Shown one piece after another: positions 1 to 9,987 of a DNA stretch of 64,000 bases. Source of the stretch: Symsagittifera roscoffensis (lineage: Eukaryota > Xenacoelomorpha > Acoela > Convolutidae). Below the pieces are notes generated by a model. The model did no database searches, was not told where the DNA came from, and worked only from the letters and a program-made list of their open reading frames with translations. Within the stretch, counting starts at the first letter, position 1. Each line of letters starts with the position of its first letter. The DNA is taken from assembly GCF_963678635.1 (NCBI RefSeq), contig NC_087068.1:49619724-49683723 (forward strand), given 5' to 3'. The position numbers were made by a program, and so were the translations under genes.

Positions 1-641
1 TACAATGCAGCTGTGAATTGAAGAGTCATTAAGAATGTAGAAAAGATGTGATTTTCAAACAAAAACTAAATCTTTAATTGGTTTTTCAAGTGATACATCC
101 ATCCAAATTAATCTTGCTTTTTGTTCCGACCACAAAAACTCATAGTTTTCTGTGTTATACATTTTTGTTTTTGGTTTCCAGACTATGCAAGAAAAAAATT
201 GACGAGACACTGACTCACTAAAACTTTGACTTTATTTTACCGCTATATTTTTAAATTTATTTTCCACAACTATCTTTAAATAGTTAGTAGCAAAAAACTA
301 CTGGGAATAAAATACAATTGGTTTAATTAAAAGAAGTGTACAACTTGCAAGGTTTGAAAATAAATTTTAAATTTTAAGAATTTGGGTTTAAGGCCGCCGG
401 TGGGCGATAACCGGCTCTAAATTTCGTCTTAAGTCCTACTCTCTGTTGGCAAGCTCGAAAAATGTTGGCGCGGCTGCGACGGGATATATATTGTGAGTTG
501 TCTTTTATTGCGAGTTGTCTATTATTGTGAATCGTTTTTTTTGTTGCGAGTTGTCGTTATTAGTAAAAATAGTCAGAAACCTTAAACTAAGCCAGTAATA
601 ATATATTCATAAGGCCTAAAGTTAATTAATCGTGGCTGCAG
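1..641. other. AT-rich noncoding flank (probable intron) with a short GAGTTGTC repeat
   Basis: No coding block is visible. At 494-560 the motif GAGTTGTC recurs three times, with a diverged fourth (TGAATCGT), spaced by T-rich runs. The stretch ends in CTGCAG at 636-641, a good splice acceptor for the transporter exon that follows, so it is probably the 3' part of an intron whose earlier exons lie outside the window. Confidence 0.5.
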
Positions 642-1194
642 TTACCTTTCATATGTATTGGGTCTCAATGTACAAATCAGTGGGTTATACGCAGCTCTTC
701 CCCATGTATTTTGCACTGTTTTCAGTATTCTCTGTTCGTATTTTACCGACTTGGCCCGAAAGCATTCTGGCTGGTCAACGATTAGTATACGAAAGATCTC
801 GGTCGTTTTTGGAGGCGTCATTGCCGCCTTTTTCTGCTTTGCGATCCGATTCAACCCTTGCAACGCAATCTTGGCTATTTTCTTCTTAAGCATGGGTTCG
901 ATCGCAAACTCGTGCTTTCTGACTCAAGTTTGTTCACATGTGCTGGATATTTGCCCCGATAAGTTTTTCGTCGGTGCTGTATTTTCATTCGCAAATGTGT
1001 TTGGGATAATCAGCTGTTTTCTGGCGCCGACTATTTCGGAATGGTTAACTGCAGAAAATGTTTACAGTTTCAGCAATTGGCAGAAAGTTTTCGATCTTTG
1101 CGGGGCTGTGAATTTGTTAGGAGCTTTTGTATTCACAGTGCTTGCCAGTACGAAGGAAATTTCAAGACGACCGAACTACCAACCGCTGAAATAG
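642..1194 (+). CDS. SLC17-family (sialin/vesicular glutamate transporter-like) transporter, terminal exon
   Basis: The open frame runs from a splice acceptor (CTGCAG, 636-641) to a TAG at 1192-1194, about 183 codons, and matches the C-terminal half of major facilitator transporters of the SLC17 group. Visible features are a GLYAALP segment at the start of a helix, a loop followed by STISIRK, then at least four hydrophobic helices, the ANVFGIISCFLAPTI helix typical of the family, the NWQKVFDL segment, and a last helix ending in a short polar tail. Family members are organic or inorganic anion transporters in plasma, lysosomal or vesicle membranes; substrate cannot be told from this half. No ATG fits the start, so I take it as a last exon with phase inherited from upstream. 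It could be a retained fragment of a dead gene, but the frame is intact. Confidence 0.7.
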
Positions 1195-1737
1195 TTTTCG
1201 AAAAACGTTTGATCAATAATTTGTTTGATTCAACAACTCATTTGGGCGATCAACAGAATCGAACAAATTACTTATAGCGATAGAAATATACATTCTTGAA
1301 ACCCGAATGAAAACGCACTGTTTTTGAAAAAAAAGGAGAGCATTTGATTAGTTAAAATGTATTCATTTGAAATTGAATTTAGATTAGTTGTTTTAACCAT
1401 TAGATGAATGAAAGCCTGAGCAAAAATACAAAATTCTCAAAAAGGTTTTAGACTTTTATTTATGGCTTTTTCTCTGAAAAAAATTTCCTTGATGATTTCA
1501 AAATAAACCAAAGCTATTTCAAACGTGCAGGGGGATATGAACAAAGTAGAAATCAAGTATGGTTTTTTGTTCGCTAGTCCTAGTGCGGCAAATGAAACCA
1601 GCAGAGATGAAACGATATATCATATACAAGCCCTTTTAGTCTAGATTCAAGTTATCAACAAATTATTTCAATTTTTACGATTTTTTTTGCTTTGTATATA
1701 AATGTGAAGCAAAAGTGAAGATTTGATTACCTCAATC
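1195..1737. other. AT-rich 3' flank of the transporter
   Basis: No coding sequence is visible. An AATAAA hexamer occurs near 1501 and could serve polyadenylation, but nothing else supports it. Confidence 0.35.
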
Positions 1738-2207
1738 ATTACAAGGCCAAACTGTACACTGGATAGGCGCACAGCTTTGGGTCTGTATGTTCCTGGATTC
1801 CATAGACAAACCTTTAAACATGTTCCAATGTATTAATGGATTCCACACTAACAAAACTTCCTTGTATTCCGCGTGCAAAAACCTGTAACGTAAACTTAGT
1901 CGGCACATTTGTTGTGTCGCGAATTCCGCAACAAGCGAACATAACTAATTGTTGTGGATTCCGTAAATGTAAGTGCAATCATCAAAATTTGGATTCAAAA
2001 ATTTGCTTACAACTGAACTTGCATGTGAACAATTAAAAGCTAGAGCTGGAATTCTTATCTATAGCAATGCGGAATTTAAAGGAAAGGACTTAACCCGTTA
2101 ACCCTTGCCAGCGGATTCCACGAACAAATCTTAAAACATTTGTTAATTAAGTCGGTGGATGTCACCTTTTGGTATTTTGGAAACACAACACCGAATAAAT
2201 TAAATAG

Positions 2208-2340
2208 TCATTGGGTTGAGAGTGTATTGAAACACAACACACATCATATCGCCAAAATTTGTCAACATTTGTGGTCATTGGCTTGAGAGTGTTTAGAAAC
2301 ACAACGCACAGCAAATCGCCGAATTAGGTCAGTATTTGGG
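2208..2340. repeat. Imperfect tandem duplication of about 68 bp
   Basis: The block CATTGGGTTGAGAGTGT...GAAACACAAC...ATCGCC at 2208-2272 is repeated with a few changes at 2276-2340. It lies inside the GGATTCC repeat region. Confidence 0.7.
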
Positions 2341-2397
2341 ATTGCATAAATCCCAAATACTGGTCAGTATTTGGAATTCCATCAATCCCAAATACTG
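2330..2397. repeat. Two adjacent hairpins built on CAGTATTTGG
   Basis: The first is a perfect 14-bp inverted repeat (arms 2330-2343 and 2349-2362) around a 5-base loop. The second has 10-bp arms (2365-2374 and 2388-2397) around a 13-base loop. Both use the same arm sequence CAGTATTTGG, so one is probably a copy of the other. Confidence 0.8.
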
Positions 2398-2431
2398 ATG
2401 ATCTAGTAGATTCCGATTCTAGTGAATTGGG

Positions 2432-2468
2432 ATCGAAGTTGAGATCGAAGTTGAGATCGAAGTTGACA
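2432..2468. repeat. 12-bp tandem repeat, three copies (GATCGAAGTTGA)
   Basis: Three consecutive copies of GATCGAAGTTGA are visible. They create a short in-frame peptide repeat on the minus strand that I regard as chance. Confidence 0.8.
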
Positions 2469-2990
2469 GGATTGGAGATTGATGTTGGGTTGACGGGAAT
2501 TGAGACCAAACGTTTGGTATTTCAACTGGTATTTGATCAATGTAATAATTGCGATTGATTTTCCGGTGACCACCTAAAAAACAAAAGACATATTTTATAA
2601 CTCTATACTACTCATATACATGTATGTAAACGGAACCAGCAAACAAAATGCGGATTCCACGTACAATTTGCCGATTCCATTTACAGTTAGCGGATTTCAC
2701 TTACAATTGCGGAATCCGCAACAGCTCAATTTAACTATACAAATGTCTTCTTGTTTGTTTGTGGATTCCACAAACTGTTCTGGAATCCGCAGAAACGGTT
2801 GTGGATTCTGCAAATCCGCCTATTGTGGAGCAATTTTGAGCGGTACAGTGTTTTAGGTATTTGTTTGTGGAATCTAAAACTGCGAAGAATATCAAAGAAA
2901 GTTAAGGATTTCGCGACAAATTTGATTTGATCCGGTCGCGGAATCCGCTTAAATTACACAGAATGCAGAGTTTGGCCTCGTAATGATTAT

Positions 2991-4804
2991 ATTTGTTGTT
3001 CCGAAATTGAAAAAGTAAGGAAAATATATGCTCGGGGTATTTTTTTTATTCAGATCAATTCTCAAAAAAAATTTCACTCGGCGGCTGGATCTTGGGATCT
3101 TTGTGATCCCAGAAGGGGCACGCTCCCGTTATACTATACTGGCTGCGAGAATGCTGTGAATGGCTTATTGTTAGACTATTGTGACTATAAAAGCTCTGTA
3201 ATACTTTGATGCTAGAAGTTGAACGCGCATTATGAAATATCTCAATTCAAAAAATCGTTCCAAATTCAACCGAGGCAGGCTAATTGGTTCTATTAAATTC
3301 GTATATGATAGATTAAACTCAGCTTAAATTCAGGATTTGTCAACTTGTCCTTAAACAAAGTTATTGGAGACCAGTAGCAGTCTCGTTTACTTCTCTTTAG
3401 AAAAAACTGATTGACAGATTTTTTTTGTTTGTCTGACATTGGCAATTAATTAAGCCAAAAACTAAACTTAAATTGAGAACAAAATCTTTTGAATTGAAAA
3501 AGATTGTTGAATTTGTTAAACAACAAATTTGGGATCTCTTCAAGAAATTTGGCCAGAAATTTGGGATCTCATTAACTATATATCCCTTTTGCAAAATGTG
3601 GGTATTTGTTACTAGGTATAAAACTCTGTTACGCTTAGCCGCTGACTTTTTTTGTTACAAGGGCAAATTTGTTACTAGGTACCCGAGATGGTTATAAATA
3701 AACATATAAAAAATGTTTAATGACGAAAGAAAACAATGAACGTTTTACTTTATTGGGTACCAACTCAATTAATGAGTGCTGATAAAAAACAGCCGAAACA
3801 AAATTCTTCCCAACTGCATGTGCCTACCCGCATGTTCAAAATTAGGTCGAGTTGGATTTTGAAAAAAAAAATGCAAATTAAATTGAGATCGATTTCAGTA
3901 TCAAAAATGCAGATTAAAAAACGTAAGTTAAAATGGATTTAGAGCAATTCGATTTCATCTTTTTTCCAAACTAAAAAATCAACTAAAATTGAGTCTAAAT
4001 CAGTTTGAATCCAATTTCTGTCATAGTTAAAAATCAGCAATGTCTAGGAACTTTAAAAAGCTTGAGAAAACTACTCAAGAGCCACCGCTAAAACCCATAG
4101 AAGGCAAAATCTTACAATTATCCTCCAGAAAAAAGTTGCTTTTGATAAACATCTCTCCTCAATTGACTGTATACTACAATCACACTGAAAAAGACTTTTT
4201 CTCGAGGACAAATTTTTGCTCAAAACTTGAAGCAACATTTCTTTTTAAATAAAAATAAATTTTTATTAATCTAAAACAAATGATCTTTAGAAAATCTAAT
4301 TAAATCGATTTAAAATATTTTAAATAGATATTTAAATCGATTTAAAAAGTTACTTTTGTTTTTAGTGTCTTGCAAAAATCCATCTAACTTAATTTAAATT
4401 TTGCACTTATCTTTGAAATTTAAGGCTACAGTAAGCACTTTAATGTGTTTTTAATCATTTTGTGTTAACCTGCAAAAAATTTGAATAAAACGAGCCCTTC
4501 TCAATTTTTTAATCTTTTCAACACAGTTTGGGTTGAGTAAGGAAATTTTTCCATGAATCCATCGCAAAATATTATTTTTCTTAAATATAAATAGATACGT
4601 GAATCTATTTGCTCAGTTTTGTAAATGTCAATTATGTGTTCATTTTCCTAGCAAAGTTGCGCCTACAACGGTTAAAATGAAGAAACTTTGTGAAACTTTA
4701 CTTTTCATCACCACGGAACTCTTAGACTAACAAAATTCAAAATTGATTCCCTGAAAATCCTTAATTTGCTTGAAAAAATCTCCTCGAATGACTCTTGCTC
4801 TTTT
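2991..4804. other. AT-rich spacer, no gene seen
   Basis: Only short open frames without recognisable content occur. Around 4270-4350 and 3860-4020 there are runs of ATTTAAATCGATTTAAA-like sequence, also seen elsewhere in the window near dispersed repeats. Confidence 0.5.
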
Positions 4805-4809
4805 ATCCA
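4805..4809. repeat. Target site duplication of BEL-A, left copy (ATCCA)
   Basis: ATCCA directly precedes the left LTR and is repeated directly after the right LTR at 13913-13917. A 5-bp duplication is usual for BEL/Pao integrases. Confidence 0.93.
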
Positions 4810-5293
4810 TGTGCGCGTCAATCTCCAAGATTATATAAAAAACGGTTTTTAAACAATTTAATTAATGAGTATTTTCTCGGCAAAATAACTCCGGAAATAT
4901 AACGGAAATTTGAAAATATAACAATAATTTTAACAAACTTTATCATCGGTAACATCGGCCACAAAAACTGCATAACTCAAAGCAAGCTGCAAAAATGGCC
5001 AGTATTTGTCCTTGAGACAAATTGCTCTTTTTAAAGGTCAGCCATAACCAAGGCTGAACCAAATTAGAGCGAAAAGACGGTTAAAATGGGTTTTGGGGGG
5101 ACCGAACCTGGTTACGGAGCATCCCATCAAGTTCGGTGCACATTCGAGTTCTAGAGAGGAAATGACCTAGTCGGGATTCGAACCGGCGCCGAACCCGCCG
5201 GGACGCACCATGTATACGCTTGGCTACTGTCCCTGTATGTATTTACTTTTATATGCATTTATACTCTCGCACATTTACATTTGCGCTGCAACA
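4810..5293 (-). repeat. BEL-A 3' LTR (484 bp)
   Basis: Begins TGTGCGCG and ends CTGCAACA on the plus strand, so the termini are TG...CA. It matches 13429-13912 without a difference that I could see. On the element's sense strand it holds, in order, TATA-like motifs, a tRNA-like block and a C-run, and it also supplies the last codons of pol. Confidence 0.95.
5163..5227 (-). promoter_or_regulatory. tRNA-like block with A-box and B-box inside the BEL-A 3' LTR
   Basis: Read on the minus strand (element sense), 5208-5226 is TAGCCAAGCG...ATGG, resembling a tRNA D-arm/A-box, and 5174-5184 is GGTTCGAATCC, a perfect B-box. Spacing fits a tRNA gene. The intervening part can form only a weak anticodon-like stem (CCG/CGG), there is no U33-type loop, the T-stem has two mismatches and no acceptor stem is obvious, so it is not a functional tRNA gene. 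The equivalent in BEL-B LTRs is about four-fifths identical by eye. I infer an RNA polymerase III-type promoter or a structured tRNA mimic. Confidence 0.6.
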
Positions 5294-8200
5294 TCCTCCG
5301 CCCCTAAAGACAGAAGAACAGGTGCGAGTTTTACGGTCGGTCGTGTCAGCTCGCTCGTAACAGTTTTGATATCGGCGGATCGGGCGCATCCGTCTTTGCC
5401 GTAGTGTAGTTTAGCAATACGGGCGAGTGGGTAATGCCCACGTGGGCTGTCGGGTTCGACTACCCAAACCAAGTCGCCGGTTTTCAGTGTGACATCCGAA
5501 TCATTATGCCACTTTGCTCTCTTGTTGAGAGATGGTACATATTCACGCAGCCAGCGTGACCAAACTGCGTTAGCGTACGATTGTGCTCTGGCGTAACGCT
5601 TTTTATAATCAAAGTTATCTTCGAAACTTAACGACGGGAAGCTAGCTGCGCTGTGACCGAGAATGAAGTGATTCGGGGTGAGTGCCTCTAGGTCGTGCGG
5701 ATCGGAACTGACCGGAGTGATCGGTCTTGCGTTAAGTAATTGTTCAACTAGGCAGAGCGTTGTTCCTAGAACTTCCTCAGTTAATCTCCTGTTGCCTAAT
5801 ATGTCGTACAGCACTCGCTTAACACTTCTCACTAGCCGCTCCCAGGCGCCACCGTGATGAGGGGCACTGGGCGGGTTAAACTTCCACTTAATACCTTTGT
5901 GGACGAAAACGGCCGGGGCGACTTTGTTCCAATTTTGGACACAGGATAGGAGCTCCTTTTGAGCACCAACAAAATTCGTGCCATTGTCAGAAAGAATGGT
6001 TTTGGGGGTACCTCGCCTTGCAATAAATCGCTCTACGCCCATGACGCAGGAACTAGTATCGAGAGATGGAACCAACTCGATGTGAACTGCTCGAGTCGTG
6101 AGGCAGGTAAATAGGAAACCCCATCTCTTTTCGGTACTTCGGCGTATCGGCACTTGAAACGGGCCAAAGTAATCAACACCTGTGTTGGAGAAGGGAGGCT
6201 GCTTGTAACCCAGTCTTTCAATCGGTAGGTCAGACATAATGGGCACAACTGTTTTTGCTTTGCGCTTACGGCATGTTATGCAAGTATTTTCGATGTTCCC
6301 AAGTAACCAGCGCAACTTCAGAACAATGTATTTCAACTGAACTACAGCACGCATGTAATCCAACCCCTGATGTGCATGTTGAAAGTGCATATGCCTAATC
6401 AACATATGAGCAACTCGGTGTCGACCATCCAGTATTATTGGATGTTTGCTATCAAAGTCGGTATCAACAAGACGGCTGATACGTCCAGTTGAACGCAGGA
6501 TGCCAGCTGGGCCGATGAACGGAGAATATTTAGCAATCCGACTTTTCTTTGTTATCAGTTTATCGGACTGAAGTATTTTCACTTCGGCAGGAAATGATTC
6601 GGACTGAGCGAGATAAATGAGCTTCTGCTCGGCAATATCTAACTCGGACGGGTCGGTTATTTCAAGCGTTTTTGTACGGAAGTGTTTATGCGATGGTAGC
6701 ACACGAAGCATAAACGCTAAAACACGTTTGTACTTTACAATTGAGCTGAATTTATCCCAATTTTTAAACAGACGGATCGACGGCGCTTTCTCAGATGAAG
6801 CATCAACAACAAACGTAGATGCAGTCTCAAGGCATGTATCAATGTCACAGAGTGGGCCTTTTAATTGGATCTTTTTGATGACATCAGTGTTCGGCTTGAA
6901 TGGCCAATCACATGTCCTCAATATACTAGGGCCTCTAACCCAGCTGCTATCCTTGAGGGCTTCCGAAGAAATCCCTCGTATGCCGGTATCAGCTGGGTTA
7001 TCACCACTCAGTACATGATTCCATTGATCAATGGTGGTGGACTCCAAGATATCACCAGTGCGGTTTCCAACAAACACAGGAAGTTTGTTGCACGAGTTAA
7101 GCCACTGGAGAACGGTGGTAGAATCAGTCCACATGAATACATTGCTTACTTTGAAAGTAAGCGCTTTCAAAATCTCTTCTTTGAGTCGAGTCGCAAGCAG
7201 AGCAGCCTGAAGCTCTAACTTGGGAATGGAGAGCATCTTCATAGGCGCTACACGGGCTTTCCCAAATACAAAAGCTAACTCGGTCTTTTGCGATTTAGCA
7301 AGTCGGGCTCGGAGAAACGATACGGCGCAAAAAACGTCCTGCGAACTATCACCGAACGTGTGAAGTTCACAGCGGTCGAACGGTTCGGTAAAGTAGCTAC
7401 GAGGTATCGTCAGAGTACCTAATAGTGGAAGTCCTGAGTGCCAATCTAGAAATTGTTGTTTAATTTCCTCTGGGAGATCATCATCCCACTTTTGACCACT
7501 GATTCTCCATATGTCTTTTAGTAAAAGGCGCGCTTTCACAGTATATGGAGCTACCAGTCCTATTGGATCAAAAACTGAGGAAACAAAACTCAACACGGTG
7601 CGTTGAGTAATTGCTTTATCTAGTGGTCGATCAACACCTCTACTTACTACTAGGGTATCTTTTACATGATCCCACCTGAGACCAAGAACATGCGACGATT
7701 GGTCTGGACTCTTACAAATATCCTTAAATGACGGGTTGGACTCACGGTTGTCCGGATTAAGAGCGGTTGTAACTTCGGGTACATTGCTAACAAACTTTGT
7801 CAGGTTAAACCCACCTAATTTGAGCATTGCGACTAAGTCTTTACTTAGGCTAAGAGCGTCAGCGGTATTTTCGAACGAGTCAAGATAGTCGTCCATGTAA
7901 AACTTCTGGACAACGGCTGAAGCGGCTTCGGGGTATTCAGCTTGATTATCAGAAGCAGTTTTTTGTAGCGCAAAATTCGCACAAGTTGGCGAATCACGAG
8001 CGCCAAAAATATGACGGGTGTATTGGTGAACCACCACACTTGAAGTGGGGTCCTCCCGCCACAAAAAACGGAGAGACGGTTGGTCTCGCACAAGTACTCC
8101 AACTTGTAAGAACATACCTTCTATGTCCGCTGAGACGGCGTACTTGTGTTGACGGAACCTCAACAGTACAAAAATAAGATTTTGAAGGAGATCCGGGCCA

Positions 8201-9921
8201 ACCAAGAGAGATCTATTTAAGGAAGTGCCATGAAATTTGGATGCTCCATTGAGCACACGGCGCACCTTGCCGGGTTTGTTCGGGTTCAAAACCGGATGGT
8301 GTGGAAGATACCACTCACGTTCGGCTCGTGAGCTGGGATCGTGCGGGTTGACGGTTATGACATATCCTTTACTTATATCTTCTCTGATTGTTTCGGTATA
8401 CTTCTCGCGAAGTAACGGATCTTTATCTAATCTTTTCTCTAACGACTTTAATTGGGCTAATGAAGAATAATAATTGTTAGGCAAGCTAACATCATTATCA
8501 CTCCACAGCATCGGTACAGTGTAACGCTCACCATCGTGGACGGTTTCAGTTTTTAGGATCGACAAAGCACGCTTGTCTGCGGCGGAACGGGCATCTACTT
8601 GCTTGAACGCACCATACGACTCTAACTCATACTTAGTTTTGATTTGGTCGGTCAGAGAAGTATCGTCCGTAACGCATTTAAAGGAAGAAGAATTTAAGGA
8701 CGAACGATCAGGAGACGGACCACTAATGACCCAACCTATCGGAAGTCGGACGGCGCACGGTGAGTCAAGTTCATCTCCGAAGACATGTTCGAGGGGTCTT
8801 ATCGCATGATAGAAGTCCTGTCCTATAACTATCTCAATCTCTTTGTAATTATACGCAGTCGTCTTTAACGGGGCTAGTTGCGGGTATTTGACCTGCAATT
8901 CGGAAACGTTTATAACATCGGGTCCTATATACATGTTGTGCTTAACGAAAGCGACAAACGAAAACGAAAATTCAGTTTCATTGGGCTTTGCGGAAACTTT
9001 CAAGTGAACTCGTTGAGTTTTAGATACCTTGGCTGAGTTAAAACCATCGGTCGTAACATTTACGGGCGTGCCAACTAATTTCAGACGTTCAACGAGTGCC
9101 GCGGAAACCCAAGAATGAGTGGAACCGGTGTCACAAAGTGCTAGTGCATTCGAATTTTCCGAACCAGAGGACACATCTACCAACGCAACGGGAAGAATAC
9201 CTTTTGCAGTTCCCTCACAAGGTTTAACACAAGCTGCGTTGTTTCCAGAAGTAGTGTTTGTATTAGTTTGAGTCGATGGTGATCGGTCGGCCTCTTTGGG
9301 CGGGAAAACTTTCTCGGCTCCATGAAGAAGCACATTGTGAGTGCTCTCACAGTCCTGTTTTGGGCATTTTCTTGCCTTTTGGCACTTTCGGAAGGTATGG
9401 TTGCCTTGTAAACAAGAAAAACAGAGCTTTTGTTCTGCTACATATTTAGCCCTTTGTGTTGCGTTTTTCTCTTTGAACACGGAACAGTTCCAGAGTGCAT
9501 GCTGCCCTTTGCATAGCGAGCATGGAGGAAACCTTGTCTTTTCTCTACTTTTCTCATCCTTAGAACTTACCTTAGTGTTACCTGCAAGCACTTTTGTAAC
9601 TACTTTTTGTTTAACTGGCTGCTCGACTTTGACTAAAGATTTCAATCGCTCATGGCCTTCTGCCTTATTCTTAAGCCAATCGTTGAAGTCTAGCAATGTT
9701 AATCGCTGCCAATGTTGTCTAACAGTATGCATGGACCATGCCTCTTTTAGATTTGGAGGAAGCTTACTGACGGCTTGATTTAATAGGTTCACACTTTTCA
9801 AGTCGTCATTGAACGACAAAGACCTAAAAACAGCTACGAGCCCAGAAATCACCGCAGAAAAACTTATAACATGGTCAGAGTTGTGCATCTTCAATGCGGG
9901 AAAATTCTTCAACTTATCCAA
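5275..9921 (-). CDS. pol: BEL-A pol polyprotein (protease, reverse transcriptase, RNase H, integrase)
   Basis: A 1548-residue frame (from an in-frame TTG; the same frame is open back to the TAA at 9985-9987) encodes the retrotransposon enzymes. In order: end of the DUF1759 capsid-like domain (1-100); CCHC-type zinc knuckles at about 134-146 and 167-180 and a C/H cluster to 200; aspartic protease with DTGS at 264-267; reverse transcriptase with Asp599 (SADIEGMF) and YMDD ending at 677-678; RNase H with Asp858, Glu903, Asp933 and Asp978; integrase zinc site ending in Cys1214 and Cys1217, catalytic Asp1250, Asp1312, Glu1361; DUF5641-type C-terminal domain about 1395-1535. All catalytic residues are in place. 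The frame runs through the polypurine tract and stops six codons into the LTR. It would replicate the element through cytoplasmic particles. Confidence 0.95.
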   Translation of the reverse strand: MDKLKNFPALKMHNSDHVISFSAVISGLVAVFRSLSFNDDLKSVNLLNQAVSKLPPNLKEAWSMHTVRQHWQRLTLLDFNDWLKNKAEGHERLKSLVKVEQPVKQKVVTKVLAGNTKVSSKDEKSREKTRFPPCSLCKGQHALWNCSVFKEKNATQRAKYVAEQKLCFSCLQGNHTFRKCQKARKCPKQDCESTHNVLLHGAEKVFPPKEADRSPSTQTNTNTTSGNNAACVKPCEGTAKGILPVALVDVSSGSENSNALALCDTGSTHSWVSAALVERLKLVGTPVNVTTDGFNSAKVSKTQRVHLKVSAKPNETEFSFSFVAFVKHNMYIGPDVINVSELQVKYPQLAPLKTTAYNYKEIEIVIGQDFYHAIRPLEHVFGDELDSPCAVRLPIGWVISGPSPDRSSLNSSSFKCVTDDTSLTDQIKTKYELESYGAFKQVDARSAADKRALSILKTETVHDGERYTVPMLWSDNDVSLPNNYYSSLAQLKSLEKRLDKDPLLREKYTETIREDISKGYVITVNPHDPSSRAEREWYLPHHPVLNPNKPGKVRRVLNGASKFHGTSLNRSLLVGPDLLQNLIFVLLRFRQHKYAVSADIEGMFLQVGVLVRDQPSLRFLWREDPTSSVVVHQYTRHIFGARDSPTCANFALQKTASDNQAEYPEAASAVVQKFYMDDYLDSFENTADALSLSKDLVAMLKLGGFNLTKFVSNVPEVTTALNPDNRESNPSFKDICKSPDQSSHVLGLRWDHVKDTLVVSRGVDRPLDKAITQRTVLSFVSSVFDPIGLVAPYTVKARLLLKDIWRISGQKWDDDLPEEIKQQFLDWHSGLPLLGTLTIPRSYFTEPFDRCELHTFGDSSQDVFCAVSFLRARLAKSQKTELAFVFGKARVAPMKMLSIPKLELQAALLATRLKEEILKALTFKVSNVFMWTDSTTVLQWLNSCNKLPVFVGNRTGDILESTTIDQWNHVLSGDNPADTGIRGISSEALKDSSWVRGPSILRTCDWPFKPNTDVIKKIQLKGPLCDIDTCLETASTFVVDASSEKAPSIRLFKNWDKFSSIVKYKRVLAFMLRVLPSHKHFRTKTLEITDPSELDIAEQKLIYLAQSESFPAEVKILQSDKLITKKSRIAKYSPFIGPAGILRSTGRISRLVDTDFDSKHPIILDGRHRVAHMLIRHMHFQHAHQGLDYMRAVVQLKYIVLKLRWLLGNIENTCITCRKRKAKTVVPIMSDLPIERLGYKQPPFSNTGVDYFGPFQVPIRRSTEKRWGFLFTCLTTRAVHIELVPSLDTSSCVMGVERFIARRGTPKTILSDNGTNFVGAQKELLSCVQNWNKVAPAVFVHKGIKWKFNPPSAPHHGGAWERLVRSVKRVLYDILGNRRLTEEVLGTTLCLVEQLLNARPITPVSSDPHDLEALTPNHFILGHSAASFPSLSFEDNFDYKKRYARAQSYANAVWSRWLREYVPSLNKRAKWHNDSDVTLKTGDLVWVVEPDSPRGHYPLARIAKLHYGKDGCARSADIKTVTSELTRPTVKLAPVLLSLGAEDVAAQM
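5294..5305 (-). promoter_or_regulatory. BEL-A polypurine tract
   Basis: On the minus strand AGGGGCGGAGGA directly precedes the 3' LTR, the expected place for plus-strand DNA priming. It lies within the pol reading frame. Confidence 0.75.
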
Positions 9922-9984
9922 ATGTGCACCAACTACAACATGAGGTTGCCCAAATTTTCTCTGGAGAGTTGCTTGAGCACCCTT

Positions 9985-9987
9985 TTA
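9985..9987 (-). other. In-frame TAA separating gag from pol
   Basis: The codon lies in the middle of the DUF1759 domain; gag and pol are otherwise in one frame with no overlap or shift. At the aligned codon BEL-B has TAC (Tyr), near 31980, so TAA is a one-base change there. It is either a recent nonsense mutation in this copy or, less likely, a readthrough stop. Confidence 0.8.

Larger units (their letters stand above)
1738..2990. repeat. Dispersed repeat rich in GGATTCC/GGAATCC motifs
   Basis: Between 1790 and 2950 the motifs GGATTCCAC, GCGGAATCCGC and relatives recur about a dozen times on both strands. The left end (1738-1830, TTACAAGGCCAAACTG to ATGTTCCAATG) reappears inverted at 50655-50757. 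The right part (about 2797-2880, GGATTCTGCAAAT, GGAGCAATTTT, TATTTGTTTGT) reappears at about 18175-18255. It has no open frame of note, so it is a noncoding transposon-like family, possibly a miniature element. I could not define its terminal repeats. Confidence 0.6.

Noticed and set aside
632-889. Overlapping frames at the transporter exon (632-889 plus, 642-893 minus)
   Set aside because: They are other-frame readings of the SLC17-like exon, whose own frame has clear family motifs.
5163-5227. A functional tRNA gene in the BEL LTR
   Set aside because: D-arm/A-box and T-loop motifs are present, but there is no acceptor stem, the anticodon stem is broken and the loop lacks U33. I keep it only as a tRNA-like element.
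5210-9778. Plus-strand frames opposite BEL-A pol, such as 6617-7018 and 9341-9778
   Set aside because: They lie antisense to an intact pol gene with full domain structure and have no matches of their own.
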